Source: Lachnospiraceae bacterium
GTDB taxonomy: Bacteria > Bacillota_A > Clostridia > Lachnospirales > Lachnospiraceae
Assembly: GCA_017613055.1 (NCBI GenBank)
Contig: JAGAES010000038.1
Coordinates: forward strand, 1 to 20,404
Length of the DNA stretch: 20,404 bases
Reading direction: 5' to 3'
In this document: positions 1 to 8,569 of the stretch, one piece after another
How the letters are laid out: every line of letters begins with the position of its first letter
Position numbering within the stretch: position 1 is the stretch's first letter
The notes under the pieces: model-generated
What the model saw: the letters and a program-made list of their open reading frames with translations, nothing else
What the model was told of the DNA's origin: nothing
Database searches by the model: none
Made by a program: the position numbers and the translations under genes

Positions 1-476
1 GACGTATCGAAGTATACGTTCTCGCCTGCAAGGTAAGCGTAACCCTTCTCAAGGAGCACCTCAATCATATGGATGAACTCGGAAATGCAGTTCGTCGCGG
101 GCTCCACCACGTCAGGCGTCTTGATATTCAGCTTCGCGCAATCCGAGAAGAACGCGTCGGTGTAGAACTTCGCAATCTCCATAACGGTCTTGTGCTCGCG
201 CTGGGCGCCTTTCACCATCTTGTCCTCGCCGGTATCGGCATCGCTCGAAAGATGTCCGACATCGGTAATGTTCATAACGCGCTTCACGTCGTAGCCGAGA
301 TAACGGAGCGTCTTTTCAAGAACGTCCTCCTGAATGTAGCTTCGAAGGTTTCCGATGTGCGCAAAATGATACACGGTCGGGCCGCAGGTGTACATATTCA
401 CCTTTCCGTCGACGTTCGGAATGAACGGCTCCACCTTCTTTGTCAGTGTATTGTAAATCTGTAAACGGTTTTCCAT
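1..476 (-). CDS. cysS: Cysteinyl-tRNA synthetase, N-terminal part (runs off the window)
   Basis: CysS charges tRNA-Cys with cysteine in the cytoplasm. Only the first 158 codons are in the window; the gene continues past position 1. The N-terminus reads MENRLQIYNTLTKKVEPFIP. It carries the class I signature region MYTCGPTVYHFAHIGN at residues 28-43, with Cys31 as the first expected zinc ligand and HIGN (40-43) as the HIGH-type ATP motif. The motif NITDVGHLSSDADTGEDKM follows further on, as in bacterial CysRS. The start ATG (474-476) directly abuts the TAA (477-479) of the upstream DHHW gene, with an AAAGGAG SD inside that gene. It is therefore probably cotranscribed with, and possibly translationally coupled to, the surface-polymer cassette. 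Identity is near certain; the missing C-terminal two thirds cannot be assessed. Confidence 0.97.
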   Translation of the reverse strand, partial: MENRLQIYNTLTKKVEPFIPNVDGKVNMYTCGPTVYHFAHIGNLRSYIQEDVLEKTLRYLGYDVKRVMNITDVGHLSSDADTGEDKMVKGAQREHKTVMEIAKFYTDAFFSDCAKLNIKTPDVVEPATNCISEFIHMIEVLLEKGYAYLAGENVYFDT

Positions 477-1874
477 TTATCTGTGCTCCTTTAGCATGTA
501 ATACTGTCCGGAGGTGTACACGAGGATGCCGTATATGCGGCTTTCCTCCGACTCCGGTATATAAGCGGAGAATCCGTTATCGCCGGTAAGCTCCGCGCCG
601 AGAAGTTCCTTCTCGTAAATCGGGAACGCCTCGTAGAAAGTCTTTTCCTCTTCGGTTCCGGTCACAATGTAAACCCGGTATTTGTCTCCGAGATAGCGGC
701 CGTCAATCGACCCGTATACATGACAGAATCCGCTCACGGCTTCGCTCTTCACGACGTTCTCGCCCTCCGCCATATCATAGGCGTCGAGAATCGTGATTTC
801 GGCCGTCGGAGCTGCCATCATCGGCGCTTTTTCGGCGAGATTGATCAGATTTCTCTCAACAATCTCCAAAATGACCGTATCCGCGTTAAGACGCTCCACG
901 GAGGTCAGCCGGTACGGAACCGCACGCTGGAACTCCGCCTTCTCAAACGTCTGCGCGAAGTATCTCCATGTCGTGTTTCCGAACGAATCCCGAAACATCA
1001 GAACCGTGCCTTCGCCGGGACCGCCGAACGTCTCGATTACAAGCGCTTCGTCGAAGACGTCCGCGCTCTTCGTCTGAAATGTATAGTTGATATTCGGATA
1101 AACCTGCGGGTCATCGTCGGGAGCGCTCGGATAAAGCATGTTCATCAAATCGGAATCCCAATCCCTGCGCTCGGTGTAGGTCATATCCGTAAGCACACAA
1201 TCGCGCGGCTTAAGCGCGTTCATAATCGTCCGGTAAGCAAGAAATCCGCCTTCGTATGTCCAGTGGGAATCCTGACGCTGATAGTATACGCGCGGGTCTT
1301 CAAGGAAGGCCTTCTTCAAATTCGCGTAACACACTTCGTTGCGGGCCAGTGCCGCCGCAAGCACGTCAAGGTTACTCATCTGATTCAGCTGAATGTAGCG
1401 CGCCGGCATGTTCTCCGAATACAGCGTATTCTTGTTGGGCGCCACAGTGAAAACAAACTCTGCCCCGGACTTTCTACAGTAATCCTGCACCATGCGGAGG
1501 GTGTATGCAACATTCTCCGCGTTGCGATCGGAAAGCGTCCTGACATGACAGTAGTCATCGGCAGTCTTCTCATAGAACAGCCAGCCGTTCTTTCCGAGGA
1601 TAACCGAACTCTCGGACGACTCGCCGAAGACGTACTCCTTCATCGTCGTCTGTGCTTCGATGAGGTACGACCGACAGCCCATATGGTCCGTAAACCATGC
1701 GTCGAATTCGGTGAAATAATCCGTATTCAGGCGCTTGTCTTTAAGCGGCTTCGGAAACGCGGCAAGCTCGCGCTTCTCGGATGCGGCAGTGTCAGATGTC
1801 TTGAGCCACACCGTAGCGAAAGGCGCCACGCAGACGAGCAGATAGATTGTGATGAATACAATCTTTTTCTTCAT
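477..1874 (-). CDS. DHHW/AlgJ-like SGNH-type protein, partner of MBOAT O-acyltransferase
   Basis: This 465-residue extracytoplasmic protein of the DHHW/AlgJ-AlgX type probably transfers or handles O-acetyl groups on an exported polymer, together with the MBOAT protein encoded just upstream. An uncleaved signal anchor spans residues 4-24. The family-typical segment SEKRELAAFP is at 32-41, and W60-F61 with DHMGCRSYL follow. The D-x-H-W motif reads DSHW at 202-205, where most relatives have DHHW. FRDSFGN at 294-300 provides the presumed Ser297 nucleophile, so D202/H204/S297 is the likely SGNH-like triad. The gene lies 12 bp after the MBOAT gene and its stop touches the cysS start. Pairing of MBOAT with a DHHW protein is well known in Firmicutes. 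The acceptor polymer is unknown. Confidence 0.88.
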   Translation of the reverse strand: MKKKIVFITIYLLVCVAPFATVWLKTSDTAASEKRELAAFPKPLKDKRLNTDYFTEFDAWFTDHMGCRSYLIEAQTTMKEYVFGESSESSVILGKNGWLFYEKTADDYCHVRTLSDRNAENVAYTLRMVQDYCRKSGAEFVFTVAPNKNTLYSENMPARYIQLNQMSNLDVLAAALARNEVCYANLKKAFLEDPRVYYQRQDSHWTYEGGFLAYRTIMNALKPRDCVLTDMTYTERRDWDSDLMNMLYPSAPDDDPQVYPNINYTFQTKSADVFDEALVIETFGGPGEGTVLMFRDSFGNTTWRYFAQTFEKAEFQRAVPYRLTSVERLNADTVILEIVERNLINLAEKAPMMAAPTAEITILDAYDMAEGENVVKSEAVSGFCHVYGSIDGRYLGDKYRVYIVTGTEEEKTFYEAFPIYEKELLGAELTGDNGFSAYIPESEESRIYGILVYTSGQYYMLKEHR

Positions 1875-1886
1875 AAATTCCTCGCA

Positions 1887-3296
1887 TCAGAATCGGAAAT
1901 AGATAAACGGATTGTAACTCTCGGACGCAAGCGCCATCAGGCAAAGCCCGAGAAGGATGATCGAAAACAGCATTGCGCCGTACTCTAATGCTGCGGCGCC
2001 GTGCTTTTTGTCCTTAAGCTTAAGCACAAGGTTTTTCATAAGCGGCGTCGAACCGATAACCGCACAGATGATAATCAGAATTACATACGGCGAAAGGAGC
2101 GCGGTCGCACGGACAAAGCCTGCGGATCCGTCCGGTCCGAATCCGAACATCGCTTTGATCATCGAAAGCCCCTGCCGGATTGTATCCGCACGGAAGATCA
2201 CGAAACCGATTGTGACCATCAGCATCGTATAAATATGATTGAACACCTTCCAGCCCTTATGGACGGGAATCCAGTGCTTTTCTTCGAGCATTTCGAGCGA
2301 GCCGTGGAACAGCCCCCATACGAGAAATGTCCAGTTTGCGCCGTGCCAGAAGCCCGTGCAGAAGAAGACGACGTACTTGTTAAAAATCGTTCTGCTCTTC
2401 CCCTTTCGGTTTCCGCCTAGCGGAATATACAGGTAATCGCGGAACCACGTCGACAGTGAGATGTGCCAGCGTCTCCAGAATTCGCGGATACTTCCCGAGA
2501 TGTATGGGTATTCGAAGTTCTCAAGGAAATGGAACCCGAACATCCGCCCGAGTCCGATTGCCATATCGGAATAACCCGAGAAATCGAAGTAAATCTGCAT
2601 CACGTAAGCAAACGCGCCGACCCATGCTGCAACGAAACCGACTTCACTCTGCTGCATCGCGAATATCGTATCCGCGAGAAATGCCATGGAATTTGCAATC
2701 AGCACCTTCTTCCCGAGACCGATGCTGAACCTTATGATTCCTTCGTAGATACCGTCCACCGTAACCTTTCGGTTGCCGATTTCTTCGGCGATGTCATGGT
2801 ATTTGACGATAGGACCCGCAATCAGCTGCGGGAAGAACGAGATGTATAAAAGGAGCCGGAAGAAGTTCTTCTGCACTTCCGTCTGGCCGCGGTACACGTC
2901 GATTACGTAGGACAAGGCCTGGAACGTGTAGAACGAGATACCGATCGGAAGCGACAGCTTCGGAACCGGAAGCACCGCCCCTTTCGGAAGCAGGCCGTTC
3001 ACGGACGTCACGAAGAAGCCTGCATACTTGAACACGAACAGGAGCCCGACGTTGATGACGACGGCGAAAACCATCGACAGCTTCTTATGATTTCCGGACA
3101 CGCCGAGCCCGAACAGGTAGTTAAGCACTACGGAAATCAGCAAAAGAAGGACATAGACAGGCTCCCCGTAAGCATAGAACACGATGCTCGCGAGGATCAG
3201 AACCGCATTCCGAAGCCGCCCGTTCGGCAGAACGACGTGCAGAAGAAACACAATCGGCAGGAAAATGCATAAAAATGTTACGGAACTGAATACCAT
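1887..3296 (-). CDS. MBOAT family membrane O-acyltransferase (AlgI/DltB-like)
   Basis: This 469-residue polytopic membrane protein belongs to the family that passes acyl (usually acetyl) groups across the membrane onto surface polysaccharides. Hydrophobic segments are spread over the whole length, beginning at residues 5-23 and 31-64. Family motifs are intact: IYFDFSGYSDMAIGLGR at 235-251, the FWRRWHISLSTWFRDYLYIP block at 273-292 with conserved His278, and TGFWHGANWTFLVWGLFHG from 314, where His318 is the MBOAT catalytic histidine. AlgI-like rather than DltB is favoured because the next gene encodes a DHHW/AlgJ-like partner and no dltA/C/D genes are nearby. Stop-to-start gaps on both sides are 12 bp, so it sits inside an operon. 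The acyl donor and acceptor cannot be read from the sequence. Confidence 0.93.
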   Translation of the reverse strand: MVFSSVTFLCIFLPIVFLLHVVLPNGRLRNAVLILASIVFYAYGEPVYVLLLLISVVLNYLFGLGVSGNHKKLSMVFAVVINVGLLFVFKYAGFFVTSVNGLLPKGAVLPVPKLSLPIGISFYTFQALSYVIDVYRGQTEVQKNFFRLLLYISFFPQLIAGPIVKYHDIAEEIGNRKVTVDGIYEGIIRFSIGLGKKVLIANSMAFLADTIFAMQQSEVGFVAAWVGAFAYVMQIYFDFSGYSDMAIGLGRMFGFHFLENFEYPYISGSIREFWRRWHISLSTWFRDYLYIPLGGNRKGKSRTIFNKYVVFFCTGFWHGANWTFLVWGLFHGSLEMLEEKHWIPVHKGWKVFNHIYTMLMVTIGFVIFRADTIRQGLSMIKAMFGFGPDGSAGFVRATALLSPYVILIIICAVIGSTPLMKNLVLKLKDKKHGAAALEYGAMLFSIILLGLCLMALASESYNPFIYFRF

Positions 3297-3308
3297 GAAA
3301 TACCCCTG

Positions 3309-5954
3309 TTACGGTTTGGTGTAACCGTAGTAATACTTATCTGTGTAGTTAGCCTGGCCGGGACGCGGGCCGTAGCGGCTGTCGGTATAGGTGTATGTTA
3401 CCGCATCCAGCTCCGCCTGGCTCATTACCTTGGTGTTACGCATCGCGTCCACATACTTCCATGTGCCGCCGATGTAAACCGCGGTCCAGTTGTGTTCGGC
3501 ATAGGAGTGCCCGCCGCCCTTAATTACCTTAGCCTCATAGCCGGCTGCCCGGAGAACGAGCGTCATCAGGGAAGCGTAATGCCAGCAGGCTCCGCAGCCC
3601 TTATTCAGTCCTTCGATGGCAAGCGTGCGCGTACCCTTGCTGCCAGAAGAGTAATAACTATAATACGAAATCTTTCTTCTCACCCAGGCTGCAAGCGCCG
3701 AAACATCACGGCTTCCGACCTCGGTTTCGATGACATACTGGAGATACTCATCCAGGTTATCTTCGGTGATCGTACCGAAGCGGACAGACGCAACGCCGTT
3801 TCCGTCGACGTTATAGACGCGGCCGCCGACCGTAATCTGCGTGTTGACCGCCAGTCTTCCGGTGGAATAAACGTAGCGCTGCTTTCCGCCGACCTTCTGC
3901 AGACCCTCTTTCGTAATCAGATAGCCGCTGTCGTTGAAGCCGAACAGAACACCGTCAATCCATACCGCGCCGACCGCAATCGTGCCGTCTTCATAGCAGT
4001 ACATCTTGCCGCCGTCCGTCTGCCAGCCGGGGCTTAAGAATCCGCCGTTCGAAGCGAGGTAATAGCGCTTTCCGCCGATATTCACGTTGCCGCGGAGCAT
4101 CACTCCGTTCTCGCCGAAGTAATACTTCTTGCCGTCGACCGTCTTCCAGCCGGGCTGTGCGGTACCGTCTTCGTTATAGTTTCCGAGCAGGCCGTTTACC
4201 TGCTGAAGGCCACCGGTCGGAACACCGTCCTCGTTCAGGAAATAATACTTGTCTTCAATCTTCGTGACGCCGGTCTGCAGGTAACCCTTGACATAGTACT
4301 GCTTTCCGAGTTCCGTCTCGACGAAACCGTCGTAATAAGCGCCGTCTTCCGCGAACATATAGGTCGTTCCGTCAATCTCCTGCTCGCCGACATACAGGAT
4401 ACCGCTCTTTGCGAAGCAGTATACCTTCTCTTCGATTGTCTGCCAGCCGGTCAGCATGACGCCGTCGTCGTCGAAGAAATACTTGCCGTCTTCACGGGTG
4501 ACCCAGCCGCGCGCAAGGCGGTAGTCGTTTTCAAAGTAATAGGATTTGCCGTCAATCTGCTGCGGTCCTTTGACAAGTCCCTTGTCGGTACTGTAGAAGG
4601 AGCCGGTCTCGTCTTCAATCCAGCCGGACTGGAATGCGTTATCGATGAAATACCAGTCTGCGGATTCCGCAGAAGCGATTCCGTTCAGGACATCGCCTTC
4701 CTCGGTCAGGAAGTAATCCTTTCCGTCTATCGTAAGGCGGCCGTACTGCAGCGCTCCGTTCGGCTCGGAGGCGTAATAACACATGTCTTCGGTCCGGATA
4801 AAGCCCTTCACGGCGTAACCGTTCCAGTCAAAATAATAACGGTCGTCATCAACGGTATAAAAGCCCGTCACCATCGTATAATCGTTCGGGCGGAAGTATC
4901 TCGTCCCTTTGTCATTTTTCGCCCAGCCCGCAAGGAGCCGGCCGTCCTCGGCGATATTGTAGACCTTGCCTTCAATCTCACGGAAGCCTGCCTCGACAAA
5001 TCCGTGCGAATTCCGGTAATATGCGATTCCGTTCGCCGTATAGAAACCGCGCTTTAACACGCCGTCCTGTTCGCAGAAATAGTATGCTTCCCCGTCAATG
5101 TCGATCGGTCCGGAAAGAAGACCGTCCTTCGAGGAATAATAGATGACTCCGTCCTTCTCGGCGGCGCCTTCGATCAGGTAGCCGTCGCTGTCGAACAGAT
5201 ACATCTTGCCGTCAATCCGCTGAAGGCCGGTCAGCTTCTTATTCTCGTTCATATAGAAGCGGCCGCGGGACGACTCGTGCCATCCGGTCAGGTAAGAATA
5301 ATAAAGCGCAAGATAAGCAATCACGAGCATGCTGCCGACAACCGCAAGCTGCAGAAATACGCGCGCGGATTTCTTGATCTTCTTGCGGCGAAGCGCAAGG
5401 AACATCTCTTCTTCGGAAAGCGGCTCCTCGGAAAGGGACTCGTCCGCAGGCGTCTCCCCGGAAGGAGTCTCTTCCGACGTTTCCGCTTCGGAAAGGGAAT
5501 CCCCGGTAACTTCTTCCGACGAAACGGGTTCCGAAACATCCGGTTCTGCCGCTTCTTCCGAAACAGCAGTTTCCTCTTCGACCGTCTCCGAAACAGCTGC
5601 TTCGGCCGTCTCTGCCGTTTCTTCGGCAGTTTCCGATGTGACGGCTTCCGATTGTGCGGCTTCCGTAACGGCAGCCTCCGTTACGGCGGCGCGAGCAGCT
5701 GCTGCCGGGGTAATCTTTTCTGCCGGAGTTTCTTCCGCGGGAGCTTCCGGCTCCTCGGGAGACGACGAAGAACCCTCGGAGAGTTCCGGTTCTTCAGGAG
5801 CGGCGGAATCTTCCGTCAGTTCCGCTGCCTCCATAAGTTCCAGCTCCTCTTCCAGGGCTGCCGAGAGCCTGTCCGCGACGTGTCTTACCGGGTTTTCGGA
5901 AAGAATTTCGTCTGCAGAGCTCAGTTGTTCGGTTTTATCAATTTCTTCCGTCAT
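3309..5954 (-). CDS. Type II membrane protein: acidic tail, about 24 cell-wall-binding repeats, transglutaminase-like domain
   Basis: This 881-residue protein (numbered from the ATG at 5954; an in-frame TTG lies one codon earlier) has four parts. Residues 1-187 are a low-complexity Glu/Ala/Ser/Thr tail with no signal peptide, hence probably cytoplasmic. A basic cluster RRKKIKKSAR (189-198) precedes one TM (199-223). About 24 degenerate repeats of 19-22 residues (about 239-720) follow the pattern x-IDGK-x-YYF-x(2)-DG-x(2)-xxG(W), as in choline/glucan-binding (CW_binding) repeats. A C-terminal transglutaminase-like domain has Cys790 in GCGACWHYASL, His821 in AEHNWTAVYI and Asp836 in YVDAM, the expected Cys-His-Asp triad. 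GGAG stands 5 nt before the ATG. The gene is 20 bp after the M15 peptidase gene and 12 bp before the MBOAT gene. Known relatives use such repeats to hold wall teichoic acid or glucan. Whether the end is a crosslinker or a protease is unknown. Confidence 0.87.
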   Translation of the reverse strand: MTEEIDKTEQLSSADEILSENPVRHVADRLSAALEEELELMEAAELTEDSAAPEEPELSEGSSSSPEEPEAPAEETPAEKITPAAAARAAVTEAAVTEAAQSEAVTSETAEETAETAEAAVSETVEEETAVSEEAAEPDVSEPVSSEEVTGDSLSEAETSEETPSGETPADESLSEEPLSEEEMFLALRRKKIKKSARVFLQLAVVGSMLVIAYLALYYSYLTGWHESSRGRFYMNENKKLTGLQRIDGKMYLFDSDGYLIEGAAEKDGVIYYSSKDGLLSGPIDIDGEAYYFCEQDGVLKRGFYTANGIAYYRNSHGFVEAGFREIEGKVYNIAEDGRLLAGWAKNDKGTRYFRPNDYTMVTGFYTVDDDRYYFDWNGYAVKGFIRTEDMCYYASEPNGALQYGRLTIDGKDYFLTEEGDVLNGIASAESADWYFIDNAFQSGWIEDETGSFYSTDKGLVKGPQQIDGKSYYFENDYRLARGWVTREDGKYFFDDDGVMLTGWQTIEEKVYCFAKSGILYVGEQEIDGTTYMFAEDGAYYDGFVETELGKQYYVKGYLQTGVTKIEDKYYFLNEDGVPTGGLQQVNGLLGNYNEDGTAQPGWKTVDGKKYYFGENGVMLRGNVNIGGKRYYLASNGGFLSPGWQTDGGKMYCYEDGTIAVGAVWIDGVLFGFNDSGYLITKEGLQKVGGKQRYVYSTGRLAVNTQITVGGRVYNVDGNGVASVRFGTITEDNLDEYLQYVIETEVGSRDVSALAAWVRRKISYYSYYSSGSKGTRTLAIEGLNKGCGACWHYASLMTLVLRAAGYEAKVIKGGGHSYAEHNWTAVYIGGTWKYVDAMRNTKVMSQAELDAVTYTYTDSRYGPRPGQANYTDKYYYGYTKP

Positions 5955-5974
5955 CAAAACTCCGTAAAAATCGG

Positions 5975-7792
5975 TCAGATTTTGTAATTGGCAAATACAT
6001 AATCCTTAATGCATGGGAACATGGCAGGGTCTTTATCCAGCTCAAAATGCCACCATTCCTGTTTGGCAACAAGCGGAACGAGTCCCGTTCCTTCCGTCAT
6101 GATGGCATACAGTACTTTCGCGCCTTCCCCGTTGTACGTCATATCGCACCGGTAATCGAGCGTATGCATCTTCGTCTGCATCTCGACTTCCTCGCCGAGT
6201 TTCTCCAAAGAATCGTATTTCATAATCGTCAGATCAAGCGCAATGCCCTGATTGTGACGGGAATTGTTGGCGATGAAATATGCTTCGGTGTAATTCTTAT
6301 CTAAGAATCCGTTGGCAAGCGTCCGCTTGATCTTCTTGTCCTTATCTTCGATTTCTTCCCGGAAGTAGCCGTTACCGGTCATCGCGGAATACACCTTTTT
6401 CGAGGTCGAATTCGGACGGTATGCCTCGTAAATCAGCAGGCAGTAGCCTTTTCCGAGTGCGTTCTTCTGTGCGGTAAGAAGCGTGATTGAGACATCCCAT
6501 ACCGCAGGCATCTGGTCCTTCGGACCGTAGTTCGGAAGCGTCTTGCCGGTGACTTCCTTTATCTCGTTATAACCGGTTGCTTTCAACGATTCCTTGCCGT
6601 CCTTTGCGCGGAGCGGGTCGTAACGGGTTTCGTCTTTGGACTTCACGTCCACTTCCATGCCGTTTCCGCCGCAGGTAAACAGCGACGAGTAGGCGTTGGT
6701 ACGGTTATACTGAATGGAATACGGATTCGAGGCGGGATAAAGCATTGCCAGATCGACGAACATCGCGTTGGCAAGCACCCAGCCTTCCTTCTTCTCCTCT
6801 TTAACGGTCATGGATACATGGATGCTGTAACGGTTATTAAGCCGCTCGCAGACATAATTGCCGTCCTCGTCGGCCGTGATAATCATCTCGGTACCGCCCG
6901 GCACTTCACAGTCAATCGTTCCGAGCGCCACATCCGTATATAACGAGGTCGTGAATTGCGCCCAGCACCGAAGCCCGAGACAGCCCTCAGGCGCCGTATA
7001 AGCGACCGACTTGTATTCGTCCCCGACCTTTAAAAACGCATAAACGTTTTTGAACGGATCGCCGAAGTTTTCCTGTGCTTCCGGAGTGAACTGCATGATT
7101 TCGGACGACAGCGTCGCGAAATCCTCTTTGCGCGCGTCCACCATCGCCTCGTACTGTCTTCCGACAGCCAGACCGCCGATCGTAATCTTCGCTTCGGCAG
7201 TGGGAATCACGTGCCAGTCGGTCTCGCCGGCTTCCCGGTAATAGAATATATAGTCCGCTCCTTCTCTTGTAAGCGGCCACGCTAAAGTCGCGGTATGGCT
7301 GTTTCCGGACTCCACGCGGACTACGGGACGGACGGCCTCAGCGGAAACGACACCCTCGACCGAGAACGGTCCGAACGCGTCCGCCGTGCCGATGGAACGG
7401 ACTTTGACATGATACGTAAAACCCGAATTGATCGGAATGAAACAGGTGGTATCCTGAGTGACAAGTTTCTCCCATTCGCCCTCTTCGGAACGGTAGCTGA
7501 CTTCGTACCCGGATGCTCCGGCGACCTGTTCATAGCCGACCGTCAGCACCTCCGAAGTTGCGATAATATGATTGATTTCCGCAACTCCGTCCGGATTCCA
7601 CGGTATCGGCGTGGGCGTGACAATCACGGTTCCCGTCGGCATCGGCTCGGTTCCCGGCACCGGTTTCTCTCCGAAAATCTTATTCACTGCACGCACCAGG
7701 AAAAAGATTCCCGTACCGAATACGGCAACGGCAATCGTTCCGATAATCAGATACCGGACCGCCATCTTCTTTCTTCTTGAACGTACGCTCAT
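5975..7792 (-). CDS. Membrane-anchored M15 family D-Ala-D-Ala peptidase (VanX/DdpX-like) with FN3 and SH3-like regions
   Basis: This 605-residue cell-wall enzyme is predicted to cleave D-Ala-D-Ala or a related peptide bond outside the membrane. A basic N-terminus (RSRRKK) and TM at 13-35 anchor it, followed by a Pro/Thr linker (44-65). Two fibronectin type III-like modules are visible at about 69-153 and 154-236. A beta-rich SH3-like stretch (about 275-350) contains EGWVLANAMFVDL. The catalytic domain (about 355-605) has YEAYRP at 455-460, SRHNQGIALD at 511-520 giving zinc ligands His513 and Asp520, and EWWHFEL from 579, giving catalytic Glu579 and zinc ligand His582. These are the M15D signatures. 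GGGGAGGAG precedes the ATG by about 10 nt. The gene is second in the surface operon. Dipeptidase versus carboxypeptidase activity cannot be decided from sequence. No vanH/vanA neighbours are present, so a resistance role is unlikely. Confidence 0.87.
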   Translation of the reverse strand: MSVRSRRKKMAVRYLIIGTIAVAVFGTGIFFLVRAVNKIFGEKPVPGTEPMPTGTVIVTPTPIPWNPDGVAEINHIIATSEVLTVGYEQVAGASGYEVSYRSEEGEWEKLVTQDTTCFIPINSGFTYHVKVRSIGTADAFGPFSVEGVVSAEAVRPVVRVESGNSHTATLAWPLTREGADYIFYYREAGETDWHVIPTAEAKITIGGLAVGRQYEAMVDARKEDFATLSSEIMQFTPEAQENFGDPFKNVYAFLKVGDEYKSVAYTAPEGCLGLRCWAQFTTSLYTDVALGTIDCEVPGGTEMIITADEDGNYVCERLNNRYSIHVSMTVKEEKKEGWVLANAMFVDLAMLYPASNPYSIQYNRTNAYSSLFTCGGNGMEVDVKSKDETRYDPLRAKDGKESLKATGYNEIKEVTGKTLPNYGPKDQMPAVWDVSITLLTAQKNALGKGYCLLIYEAYRPNSTSKKVYSAMTGNGYFREEIEDKDKKIKRTLANGFLDKNYTEAYFIANNSRHNQGIALDLTIMKYDSLEKLGEEVEMQTKMHTLDYRCDMTYNGEGAKVLYAIMTEGTGLVPLVAKQEWWHFELDKDPAMFPCIKDYVFANYKI

Positions 7793-7835
7793 AATGACAT
7801 TGCTCCTCCCCTGAATAATGTCTGGACCTCAGAAC

Positions 7836-8528
7836 TTATTGAAAACTTGAATCAGCGAGCAGAATCTCCGTGACGCGGTCATTAGCTGCGAGAAATGTGA
7901 TGCGCTTCTTTCCGACGACATATACGAGTCCCGCCATCGTCTGCTCGTGCGGATCCCCGTATGCCGCTATGACATCCTCTTCCGTGGAGCCGACACCGAT
8001 GCCCTTGGCCGTTGCCGCTCCGACATCGGAAAATGTGGCGCTGTACACGTATTGCTTTCCGTCAATCGTGACCGTGTCGATATGGTAGCCCTTGTAGTAA
8101 TAGTTCACGTCATAACCGATCTGCAGACAGGATACGCCCTCGAGTTTCTCGATAATCTTTCCGAGCGACTCCTCCTTGCCGGTGAAGTCCATTCCCGGGC
8201 GGATTGTGACACCTGCAACAATCACGGCGCAGTCATCTTCCGTAAAGGTCCCGGACGGATCGACCGTATGCGTAATCGTCGGATCGGCGGTCGGCGTCGG
8301 GCCTTCCGTAATCGTCGGCACTGCCTCCGTGATCTCCGGCGACGGCGTAGGCGTCGGGCTCGGTGCGTCGGTGTCGACATATTCCTTGCTGTCGCCGACT
8401 CCTTTGCCGATTCCGAGAACGACTTTCTTGGCTCCGTCGTCCGTAACCGCACTCCTTTGTTGTCCGCATGCCGTGCAGAAAAGCATCACGATTGCAATGC
8501 CGAGCACAGCCAGACTTTTCTTATACAT
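7836..8528 (-). CDS. Predicted lipoprotein with Pro/Thr linker; function unknown
   Basis: This 230-residue exported protein is the first gene of the surface operon. The N-terminus MYKKSLAVLGIAIVMLFCTA followed by Cys21 is a lipoprotein signal peptide. The lipobox (CTA|C) lacks the usual Leu at -3 but is acceptable. Residues 55-90 form a Pro/Thr/Glu-rich spacer. The C-terminal domain (about 98-230) carries GIGVGSTEEDVIAAYGDP at 176-193, a GST-x(2)-DV-x(3)-YG-x-P pattern that recurs in small clostridial lipoproteins and resembles BamE/SmpA-like repeats. I do not recognise a named function. AAGGAG stands about 8 nt before the ATG. The promoter at 8570-8597 lies directly upstream. Position suggests an accessory factor for the wall enzymes downstream. 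Confidence 0.82.
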   Translation of the reverse strand: MYKKSLAVLGIAIVMLFCTACGQQRSAVTDDGAKKVVLGIGKGVGDSKEYVDTDAPSPTPTPSPEITEAVPTITEGPTPTADPTITHTVDPSGTFTEDDCAVIVAGVTIRPGMDFTGKEESLGKIIEKLEGVSCLQIGYDVNYYYKGYHIDTVTIDGKQYVYSATFSDVGAATAKGIGVGSTEEDVIAAYGDPHEQTMAGLVYVVGKKRITFLAANDRVTEILLADSSFQ

Positions 8529-8569
8529 TCTCCCCGCTCCTTCACAGCGATTTAATCATAGCATACCAA

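Noticed and set aside
720..1988. 422-residue plus-strand frame opposite the DHHW gene
   Set aside because: It is antisense to a gene with family motifs; composition is rich in Arg/His and it crosses two genes.
3950..5270. Regular near-repeats of about 60 bp, reminiscent of a tandem or CRISPR-like array
   Set aside because: They are codons of the 19-22 residue wall-binding repeats in one open frame; the units diverge and there are no identical repeats or spacers.
5277..5987. Long plus-strand frames opposite the acidic tail (Ser/Arg-rich translations)
   Set aside because: They mirror the repetitive GAA/TCC codon use of the tail of the minus-strand repeat protein; no SD, promoter or family resemblance.
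5975..7792. Vancomycin resistance vanX
   Set aside because: The catalytic motifs are VanX-like, but the protein is membrane anchored with FN3 modules and there are no vanH/A/R/S neighbours.
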